Assembly (NCBI RefSeq): GCF_022201045.2
Contig: NC_068561.1
Span: forward strand, 23,876,501 to 23,940,500
Direction: 5' to 3'
Length of the DNA: 64,000 nucleotides
Origin: Citrus sinensis
Lineage: Eukaryota > Streptophyta > Magnoliopsida > Sapindales > Rutaceae
Part shown: positions 13,728 through 23,062 of the stretch, piece after piece
How the letters are laid out: each line of letters starts with the position of its first letter
Position numbering within the stretch: the first letter of the stretch is position 1
The notes under the pieces: generated by a model
Database searches by the model: none
The model's input: only the letters and a program-made list of their open reading frames with translations
Told to the model about the DNA's origin: nothing
Program-made: the position numbers and the translations under genes

Positions 13728-14311
13728 TTACTGTATGAAAATCTCAAGAACAAGAAGAGAGCTCTTTGAAACTAAATAAATCCATTTACACTCTTGATAT
13801 CAATATAGCGAGGACAATTTTGATTCACTTGTGGGCGAATACTTGAGTCACCGACTTTGTTTCCCATGTTATGCATGTCACAAGTTCTAAGACGAGTTGC
13901 ATTTGGTATTTATGGTATCATGTTGGGGTTTTCCGAAGATGATACATTTTGAGCATGGAGATTGTAATTATTGTGGTTTAGGAAACAAATATCTATAAAC
14001 ACATAGAAACTTGTAATTGGGTTCGTAGCCTAATAGTGGATTGATGCTGTCAAAATGAGTGTATGAGAGCCACTTCCAGCTCTCATCGAGTCTCTTCCCC
14101 TTTTTCCCAAACCAAATAATAGAGGGATATTTTATTTTTTTTTCCCGATTTCCGGATGTTTTTAGCAAAAGTAGATTTCTGTGTTAGACTTGTTAGAATT
14201 TTGGGTTGTATTGGGATCTAGGTTCTCCATAGACCTCATATTATAATATAGAAAAAAATTACAAATTTTCGTTTCAATTTGACTAAGAAATACTTGCGCC
14301 TAAACTCAATA
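13728..14311. other. 3' region of the RCC1-like gene
   Basis: Probable 3' untranslated region to about 14000, then AT-rich spacer. No open frame shows family resemblance. Confidence 0.45.
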
Positions 14312-14911
14312 GGAAAATGCTATGTCACGAGAGCTGAGAGAATGTTGAGAGAAACGGCAGCACAAGCTGTCGTTTCGCTCTCTCTCATTCGTGACACTTA
14401 TTTAATATTAAAATAATTATAAAAACAAAAAAAAAAAAGTCAAAATGAGAAGATCACATGTTGCAGATCAACTTGTTTTTCCCTCTTAACAGCATTCTTC
14501 ATTAGGCGTAATGTAAAGCTAACTTCACACGCAAAGATCACATGCATCACTTTTTCTCTCTCTCTCTCTCTCAATTCAGTGGCTATTCACTAGTTAAGTC
14601 TGGAAGCTTTCAAAAGAGATACAGAAAAGAGAGCAATTGAGCCGAATAAGAAAAATTATATTACTCGCAAAGTGTTTACAAGAGAGTTTACAATAGCCTT
14701 TACTCCAGTCAACGATAAGAGAAGAGAAGCTCGAGAGGGAGAGAAGCAAATCAATCCAAGCATCACTTTTTCTTTTTTCTTTTTTTCTTTTATAATGCTG
14801 GCTTTTTTTATATTTAATTTTTTTTATTACTTATAACGCTGAGAGAGGGAGAGAGGTGAAACGACAGCGTCTCTCAGCCTTCTCTCTCAGCGTTCTCTAC
14901 GTTTTACACTA
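14312..14911. mobile_element. Candidate MITE, about 600 bp, Mutator-like
   Basis: The stretch is flanked by the direct repeat CTAAACTCAATA (14300-14311 and 14912-14923), longer than a hAT duplication and in the range of Mutator-like elements. Both ends carry GA-rich, CT-rich hairpin sequence: GCTGAGAGAA and GCTGTCGTTTC near the left end (14334-14380), and their reverse complements (GAAACGACAGC, CTCTCAGCGTTCTC) near the right end (14856-14897). The interior is AT-rich with a (TC)n microsatellite at 14552-14571. No transposase is present. The terminal repeats are imperfect, so the class is a proposal. Confidence 0.6.
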
Positions 14912-15073
14912 CTAAACTCAATAAAAAAAGTAGTTACACTTTCCTCCTATGGCTTAGCTAAAAACCACTTACACCCAAACTTTATGAGTTGTTACACTTT
15001 GCGTTCAAATAGCAGACGGGAGTCGCACTGCTGAAAGGCTCATAAGCCAGAGTCAGGGCGGTGTCATAATTAG

Positions 15074-15940
15074 TTAATAAAAGAACCAAGCATGGACCAG
15101 TCCAAGATACAGCAACTGACTTAGTAGTGAGATCACAGCAAATGCTTCCAGTGTTTGCTGAAAAGTCATCATCAGTTATTTAGACAATCAATCCTTAATC
15201 AGTTTCCTCAGGATAGTACTTTTCATGCTTTCTGGAAACAACAAAAGACCTTCAAACATATCACTCACTCAATTTTAGAAATATCCTCTTACCAGGCGTT
15301 TTCCTCTGTGCCCTCCTAATATTATCTCCTTGCAGACAAAGCTGTAGGAGAAGAAAAATCAAAAACCCATTTAAAATATATAATACTTCAGGCTTCAGCT
15401 CTGTGTGTGTGTCTGTGTCTGTGTCTGTGTGAAAATGTTAATTTAGGCCGCCGGAGATATGGATGGCATGGCAAGATAAATACCCAACAGCAATAGCTGT
15501 GACAGACCAGGAGAGGATTGCGAGAGAACTTGCAGCAGCTAGGCTCTCACTTCGCCATGCACGAAGATGCATAAGCCCTGCTGTCACTGAGCAAACCCCA
15601 ATGGCTCCAGTGGTCAATGCAAACGTTAATAAGAACCATGTTGACGTATTGCCACCCAAATCTTAAAAAAAAAAAGGAGAGCCAAAAAAAGAAAAAAAAA
15701 ACTTAGCATAATTGTTTGATAAACGGCGGCGTGAATTTTTTATTTTAAAAAAAAAATTAAGGAAGAAGAAGAAGGAGAGGAAGAAGAAGGGAAGTCGAGG
15801 AGCCTACGGGGGTGATTTTGTTCATCATTGATGTATTTGTTAAGAGACCAGGCAGCTAAGCCAAGAATGATCAAATACACTACAAAGTTGACAGCCAAAA
15901 GTGGGCTGACAAGGCCTCTACCAACTCTTCCAATCGCCAT
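15074..15940 (-). CDS. AWPM-19 / PM19-like four-helix membrane protein
   Basis: Four coding exons on the minus strand: 15940-15808, 15661-15484, 15341-15293 and 15157-15074, giving 147 residues; stop at 15074-15076. The product starts MAIGRVGRGLVSPLLAVNF and has four hydrophobic segments: VNFVVYLIILGLAAWSL, TWFLLTFALTTGAIGV, AILSWSVTAIAVG, and AFAVISLLSQLLYLGLV in the last exon. Family hallmarks are NKYIN, AGLMHLRAWRSESLAAA and the CKEIILGGHRGKRL segment, which matches the family's CKEIHIGG.RGWRL. AWPM-19 proteins are plasma-membrane proteins; many are induced by abscisic acid, cold or drying, and a role in ABA transport has been proposed. Exon 3 is only 49 nt. Reading straight through the exon 2 donor gives a false end after SCHAIHISGGLN, which lacks the fourth helix. 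The spliced model restores the whole family pattern. Confidence 0.9.
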
Positions 15941-16631
15941 TAATTGCTTGTTAGAGGCTCAAAGCTCAAGCTAGAAACTAATGAAGACAAGCGTTCAATC
16001 AAATTATCTGAACAAAGAGAGTCGAGTTGAGATAGTTTCTTGTTAAAGGGTTTACAGACACATGCGTGCGCCTGCCTGTTGAACGGTGCACTTTCCTGAA
16101 AGTGAGGTATTCATGTGCGGACAAATTAGAGGAGTTTTTGATGACTCTGATTTATTTGTCTTCACCGTTTGATGCTGCTGATGAGATTAATAATATTTTG
16201 ATACGTGGAAGACATGCATGATTTCTCAATTTTGCATTTGCTTCTCGTTGTACCGTAAGTGAAGGTAAATGTAAAATACAATTACCCCCATAATATAACT
16301 ATATTAATCTCACTATGAAAGTTTGACATTATCTAGCAACGGTCATTAATCTTTGGTCATTTGGGTTGGGGGTGGTTGGTTTAAATTAATTTTTAATTTT
16401 GTGCGCCAGCTCTTCACTCTACGAAACTTTTATGCCTGAATAAAATAAAATCTGATAGTGTTGTCAGAAATGAAAGCAAAAATTTAGTATGTACAAACTA
16501 AATTTTTTGCTCTAAAGTCTTAACATACATATTTGTCTAGCTGCCATTCTACATTCTACATAAAGATGTATAAAGCAAGACTCTCATTTTGTTACATCCT
16601 GGTATTTATCTAATATCTAATGTTTCTGATT
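15941..16631. other. Promoter of the AWPM-19-like gene and 3' side of the rhomboid gene
   Basis: Both neighbours are on the minus strand, so this 690-bp spacer holds the start region of the first and the 3' untranslated region of the second. AT-rich; no gene, repeat or clear regulatory motif recognised. Confidence 0.4.
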
Positions 16632-19600
16632 TCATCTTAATGCTAGTGTGTCGAGAGGAGGTTCAAAAACGAAAATAAAAGAGCCTAAAATGATAACAAA
16701 GATGGTGAACACAATGAGCGATTTGCAAGGATTGGCATATTGTCTAATCAGTGTTATTCCTTCTTCCTGACTATTTCTTGAAGAAGCATCACCGAGTTGT
16801 ACTAGAGGACACGTCAAAAAGCCGTATATTATACCAGTAAAAGCTGCTCCGAGGTGTGCCCTACGGTAATTAACAACGAAGAGGAGTTATTCATTAATGG
16901 GGAAAAAAAAGAAAGAAAACAATAGTCAATAGCAAGGTTTTGTTTTTTTTTTGGGGTTAAGTATGACTACTAGCTAGAAAAAGATCAATTTGATTTTTCA
17001 AAACTTTCTTTGGAATGTTATTTTACTGATATGACAATTTTTAGTTTACAGGTCATCTTATTAAAATGCAGTCACTCACTCTCTTGGCATGTGAATGGAA
17101 TAAAGTCATTTCAAGTGTTTTCAAATAACTGAATCCATCAGAGGTCTTACCACGTATCAACTGGCCCAAAATTGCTTATTATGAAGCTCAGAGCCGTAGA
17201 AAGTATCGCCTTCTGGAACATTCTCTCTGATACATCCTTGGCAATCAAATCTTTGTTCTGGAACTGATAAATAAGCCAAGCTCCAATTATGGCAAAAACA
17301 GGTCCCTGCAAGCATGAAAGGTGCATCTGATTGACTGCTGTAGCATACACTAGTATATGGTTCTAAGTGACCTCGGTGAAAGATCAAAACATACCATAAT
17401 GAGTACATAAGTAGGCCTAGGGATGGCAATGGGGAGGGGAGGGGAGGGGACCAATCTCCCCATACCCATCCCCGATGTTTTGCATATGTCCCCGTCCCCT
17501 CCCCGTCCCCGTCAAAATTGCTTGAGAGAATCCCCATCCCCTCCCCGAATAATAACAGGGGATCCCCGAGGGTCCCCGGTCCCCGAATAATTAATAGTCT
17601 AATACATTTTTTATTTTCGATTTTAAATTAATCATATTAAAATAAACTCATACCGCTATTGTAAGCTCGTAACCAACTTTGACAGCACATTAAGGCCTCC
17701 AATGTGCTTGGATGAAGTTTGTTATGGTATGAGCTCACAACTCTACCACTAGTGTTAAAAGCTGATTCAGAAGCAACTGTTGTAATTGGAATTGCCAAAA
17801 TATCTCTAGCAATTCGAGCTAATGTAGGATACCTATTAGCATTTGTCTTCCACCAACTCAAAATATTAAAATCTTCCATCCGAGATATAACTTTCTCATC
17901 CAAATATGAATCTAATTCATCTGCAACAACTGCACAATCTCCATTGTTTACATAATCATTAAAACCTGTCATCCATTTGGTTGCTTTCTTATAAGAATCC
18001 CCTGTAGATCTAGTAGAAGAACTACTACCAGTATAATCAAAGCAATAAACAGTTGGTGAAAACTTCAATTAATACTCTTCAACTAATTCCCGGCAAAGGG
18101 TGACCACTTTCCCAACATACAACTATTTTGATATTTATTATTTTTAACAATATTTATAATTTTGTTATTTATTTATTAGTAATTTTAAAAATAAAAATAA
18201 AATTAAAAATTAAAATGGGGAAATGGGTAGGGGATGGGGATTCCACCTCATCCCCGTCCCCTCCCCGAATAAAAAGTTGGGTAAAAAATTTTCCCCGTCC
18301 CCTCCCCGAAAAAAAAATTGGGTATAAAATTATCCCCGTACCCTCCCCGAATGGGGAAAATCCCCGTGGGGATTTTTGCCATCCCTATAAGTAGCTATGT
18401 GTACTCGGAAATATAAGCTTGATGTTGTAAATGGAGCTTAGTCTTTGTCACAAATTCACAATATGTATGCAATGTTTAAGATACCTATCTTTAGCCTGTT
18501 GGAGTGTTTCGATATGCAGCTAATGTTCAAAGGAATCATATACACTTATCTGAATTCAAAGCCTTGGAGTGTTTCTATATTCAGCTAATGTTTAAAGGAA
18601 TCATATACACTTATCTGAATTCAAGCATTATTCCTAACCAAATGGGGTAACATACCTGTACAATAACACCTCCATAAGAGGTGTTAAGGAACCAATGTAT
18701 ATGATCCATGTTTATGAGCAAATGGATGAAGCATAAAAGGTGTTATGGAGCAAAGAAGGAAAAGAATAATGGAATGATGCCTACCGTCCCACCAACAGTT
18801 GGCTCTGGTGTATGAAGGAAGCTTGTCAAGTTGCCAGAAATTCCTCCAAGTGTGTATATCAAGAAGAATGTAAATGGTCCATAGCTCTTACATACTTGAG
18901 GCCCAAAAGTAAGAAGTGCCCAGCAACTAAGAGCTACGTGAAAAAGCCCCGAGTGCTGCATTTACCATGTGTTCATGAGGCAGAATAATAGATAGCTCAA
19001 AGCCAAATAATGAGGTAATAGACTGTGCATAACATAAAATCAAGCTAACACTTCTCATATGAAAAATGAAATGAGTTCAATACTTGTGCTTACAACAGTA
19101 GAAAAAAGTTCATTATACATAATGCTTTGCGGACATGATATATGATCCCAATTTTCGTAATTATTGGCTATAATTTTCAGCAACAAACAGAGCACAGGGG
19201 TTGTAAACAATCCTAGTTCCCATGGAAACTATAAATTTCCAGCTTTGATGGAGAGAATTATTCTGTTCAGACAGATGAAACAAATGAAAGTAACATGAAT
19301 TTCAAAGAGTGATGCCTCTAGTCCAACAACAACCAAAATATCAATCCTTAATGAGTTATATCGAACTGATTTCACACTGTTAGCTAAATGCAATGCAGAA
19401 ATGGTAACAGAATGGGAACACGAACCCCATTGTCAATCTTGTACCAGAAACATTGGTGTCACTAGCCTCCACCACTCGCCAACGAGGATCAACTCGTTTA
19501 TCTTTGCACCGTACAACAATGGGAGTGAAAAAAACCCAAATTCAGAGTTCCTTATTGGGCTGGCAATCTCAAACAAAAAAACTGCAACATCTATAGAAAC

Positions 19601-20724
19601 CAATATACTTCTGCATGCAAAATAAAGAATGAAGAAGCATCAGAAATGGATTACCATGTACATTGTATCCAACATGAAAAAGACAGAAGATAAAGCAATG
19701 TCAAACATAAAAAATGACTAATGCTTGCCAGTGTCTTACATTAAGTAGAGATTGGAGGTTTCTTCAGTCCGCTGTAAAGCCAGATCCCTCTCTAAACTCC
19801 TCACACCATCCTTATTTCTCAACTCCCTATAACCTTTCAGTTTTCCCATGTAACCCCTTTTAGAACTTTTGCTGATGGATAATTGTGCCGCCACCAGATT
19901 CCTTTCTGTGGTTTGGTCAGTAGAGAATTTTGCATCTGAAAGTAATAAATTAGAGCGCATAGAAAACAATTTTAATTCAGTATTTCCTATGAGTAAAGTA
20001 ATAAAAATATATTAGATAATAACCGATTGAAAAGATAAAAAGTAATATCTTCTGAAGCTAAAAGAATAATATCATGGACTCAAAACTTTTGTAAATAGGT
20101 TAATGACATGAGAAGAAAAATGAAAAATTCAGTGAGCAGAGAAATTTTTGCAAGGATGCTACTATTGATTATATACTTGTAAAGAGCTAGTCCAATAATT
20201 AAGATGGCAATTGTATAAAAAAGTGGCAACCTATGTTTACCTGTGTTAAGTTTTCCCAGATAAGCATCCAGAGAATCCAGTTCTGTCTTTGCATTTATTT
20301 CCCCACTTCTACTATGTAACTCTTCTATCTCGCCAGAAGACTCTGAAGAATTCTGAATGGAATCGTCCTTGAGTTTAGCTAAATATGACTCTAAAATTCT
20401 GATTTGGCACTCACTATCGCTAGATTTAGCTGCACAGCGCACCATCCTCAATTTTTCTTTTGTTGAAGCTTTCTTAGAAAAGGATCCTACATGACTAGTG
20501 ATGTTACTCATCTTCCATTGGACAGGCAATTCAGCAACGTCCTGGTTAGGATATATTGAACGCCATCTCTTGCACATGTTATCAGAAGTTGAAGAGAATC
20601 TAGAGTTCTCTGTGAGGGAAATGCAGTGACACTTGAAGCCTCTCTCATTTTGTCTTACTATCTTTGGAATAGGAAGAAGTTGTTCTTTGGATGGAATTTT
20701 GCAGCATAGCTGAACCATAGCCAT
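16632..20724 (-). CDS. RBL9: Chloroplast rhomboid-like protein (RBL9-like), probably inactive as a protease
   Basis: Six coding exons on the minus strand: 20724-20241, 19935-19740, 19610-19445, 18955-18785, 17305-17151 and 16860-16632, giving 466 residues. A leader exon near 21362-21470 is suggested by a GTACGT donor. The first 220 or so residues are Ser/Lys-rich and plastid-transit-like, and include two related motifs, ILESYLAKLKDDS and DSLDAYLGKLNTG. The rhomboid core follows: GEWWRLVTPMFLHSGLFHVA, YTLGGISGNLTSFL, PEPTVGGTGPVFAIIGAWL and DTWAHLGAAFTGIIYGFL. In active rhomboids the fourth helix has GxSG with the catalytic Ser; here it reads GGTG, while the helix-6 His (WAHLGA) is kept. I infer a pseudoprotease or a scaffold in plastid membranes. 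A hAT element (17418-18387) sits in the intron between exons 4 and 5. The RBL9 name is from recalled resemblance and is less sure than the family. Confidence 0.87.
17418..18387 (-). mobile_element. Non-autonomous hAT DNA transposon, about 970 bp, copy 2, inside a rhomboid intron
   Basis: Ends are TAGGGATGGCAA (17418) and TTGCCATCCCTA (to 18387), as in the copy at 1155-2146 but in the opposite orientation. Subterminal TCCCCG-rich stretches match. The 8-mer ATAAGTAG occurs at 17407-17414 and 18387-18394. The left copy is separated from the terminal repeat by three bases (GCC), so the duplication is offset or has been edited. The element retains the last part of a transposase on its own sense strand (minus here). 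It lies in the sense direction of the host gene's transcript and must be spliced out with the intron. Confidence 0.9.
17637..18068 (-). pseudogene. hAT transposase C-terminal remnant (dimerisation domain)
   Basis: An open frame of 143 codons inside hAT copy 2. From about residue 70 it has the hATC dimerisation signature: ILSWWKTNANRYPTLARIAR, then DILAIPITTVASESAFNTSG, then LHPSTLEALMCCQSWL. The BED zinc finger and the RNase H-like catalytic core of a full transposase (600-700 residues) are missing, so it is a deletion derivative and cannot mobilise itself. The preserved end of the frame suggests the internal deletion is fairly recent. Confidence 0.9.
18499..18625. repeat. 65-bp tandem duplication in a rhomboid intron
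   Basis: Two adjacent units (18499-18563 and 18564-18625) share TTGGAGTGTTTC, CAGCTAATGTT and AAAGGAATCATATACACTTA with few differences. It lies between the hAT copy and exon 4 of the rhomboid gene. Confidence 0.88.
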
Positions 20725-23062
20725 GCAAAGCTGGACAAAGAATCAAGCAGTACTGTATGAATAATTATCAATTTAAAGAAAGATGTAAACAAACTGCTCT
20801 ACGATGTTAGAGAATTAAAGAGACTTCAAAATTGATCAGTTTATAGAAGAAAAGGAAAAGGCAGAAAGGCAAGCTATATCCCTTCAACATAATTGAAACT
20901 GCTGCAATCAATATTTTACTGTCCTAACACATGTAAAAACCAGAGTCTAGAGCAGTGCAATCGCATTGTATGTTTGAGGTTTAAACAAATACTTCGGATC
21001 GACTAAAATAAGTTTAATTAAGCTAGACAGTAACTTTTATCTATGGGTGAAACAATTAGCTCAAATATATACATAAAGTAGTGAATCAGAATGAAAAAAA
21101 GTTTGCATGACGGTGCTCCACAAACAACATTTCGACTAAATGATCAACTTCAGGAATCCAGGAAGCTATACAACAACCAATGGATGATTATCTGCTTACG
21201 TAATCGTATTTATGCATAAATATTTGTGTTTGTTAAGGTTACTGACATCAGTTTTCTTAAGCAAACAAACTTCACAAACGCAGAAGCGCTTAGAATTGCA
21301 GACCCAAAATAGAGTTAAAAGAATCTACAGCTGCGAAAAAGTGGGACAGCTGCGTACGTACCTTTATACAAACCGAATCCTAAGGTGAGAATTGAGCAAA
21401 GATTACAGGCAAAGACGGGCTGCACTTGAGAGTACTGCCATTAATGAAGCCTCTGAAGACAACGTTGTTGAAAGACTAGTGAATTGAGAACGTCCGTAAT
21501 AACGACTTGAAATCTAATAAATCCCGCCTTATCTATGTTGGCCCACTGGGCTGTTGCCACCTGTTGCTAACCCAATCCCGCACCTTGCATTTTGAGTTGT
21601 GATAGGCTACAACTAAGATTTTGCGTGGACCGCACTTGGTTCAATCGCGAAAAATTTCTTAATACACTCCGGCAAATACGAATATGCCGGAGTTGTCAAA
21701 CTCAAACCTTTCCTGATTGAAAATCCGTCTGAGTCACTCACAATCTTTTTCCAGACAACTTGAAGTAAGTATCCTTCCAACAAAGATTTCCATAAATAAT
21801 TTAAATTCTTAAATATTATTTATGTGAGATACACGCACACAGAATTTTTAAATATTACTTCTATGAAATCATTAAGCATAAATTGATTTTATATAAATAA
21901 TTTAATAAATTATATAATATCACACGTCGTTTATATGTTCGTACTAGAAATCATTTATGTCCTAAAAGTGTAAATGACAAATCATACGTATATCATTTAA
22001 AATTTCTGACAATTCATCTATTTTTTTAAGTTATAAACGGTTAGAATAAAAATTTTACAACATGTCATCTATTTTCTGAAACAATAAATGGCATGTCATA
22101 CAGTTTCTGTAAAATTGTACGAGATGCCATTTATATGTTGAAGTTGTAGATGATAAGTCATATACTTTTTACACCAGAGAAAGTCTTAAAACATGTCTTT
22201 CATCTATGTCATGAATATATAAATGACAAGTTGCAACGTTACATAATGTTTCTTACTTTAGAAGGCTTCAATTTATTTCTATTTTTATTAAGAAGACAAA
22301 AAAAATTTCATCAACTCAACTTTATGTTTTTTTTTATCTTTGGAACAAAAATGAGATAATTTGATATTACTAAATGTAAGAGTGTAATTTAAATATAGTC
22401 AATTCATAATAGGGTAATTTTAGATTTTTGTCTTCCGAAGTTGTAAACAACATGTTATACATAAATTTTAAATAAAAAAATTTTATTTGTGACAACTATT
22501 ATAAAGTAAATAATTTTAAATATATGATAATTAATAAATTAATGTTAATACATTTATTTATTTTTAGTAAATTTAATTAGTTAAGTTGAATTCTGTAGTG
22601 GCGTACAAGACATGCATGCCCTAATTGTAAATATCTTTTTTTTTTTCCTTTGTCAATATCAATACTTAAAAAAGAAAAAAAAAATGTAATTGGCCATTTT
22701 AAGTTTTATAGTTCGAGTTTACTCTTTGATCCAAATACGGTCAAATACAAGGGTTTTAAAGAAAAAAAATAAAAATAAAAAATAAAAAAATCGATCAATC
22801 TGGATTGTGGGAGTGGGAGATCCGTGATAATTTACAAAAATAAAAATATTCGTTTGGCGGTCCATAATCCCTCCCATTCGCACATTAGATTTTCTCTCAA
22901 ATTTCTCCCGCCATTTCAACTCAAAGAAGAGGGAAACTTTGGAAATGATTCAAAATAAGGTCCAAGTGAAAATTTAGGCAAATACGTTCGTCGTCTGAAG
23001 AAGCGAAGCAGAGCAGTGTTGCCAAAAAGTGAGAAACACTTTCAGAAAACAGTTTTGAGAAA
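20725..23062. other. Divergent promoter region between the rhomboid and CDCA7-like genes
   Basis: The minus-strand rhomboid leader (leader intron about 20736-21361, leader exon to about 21470) and the plus-strand CDCA7-like leader share this 2.3-kb stretch. The middle (21780-22620) is very AT-rich with several degenerate copies of AAATGACAAGTCATAC-like sequence, perhaps remnants of a MITE. A short perfect palindrome, CTCCGGCA and TGCCGGAG around a 10-base loop, lies at 21667-21692. No gene is supported here. Confidence 0.45.

Noticed and set aside
15438-15483. C-terminal end SCHAIHISGGLN of the AWPM-19-like protein
   Set aside because: This is intron sequence read through the exon 2 donor. 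Splicing to 15341 restores the family motif CKEI...GG.RG.RL.
21667-21692. CTCCGGCA...TGCCGGAG palindrome as a terminator or regulatory hairpin
   Set aside because: An 8-bp stem in a eukaryotic intergenic region is easily due to chance and has no neighbours suggesting function.
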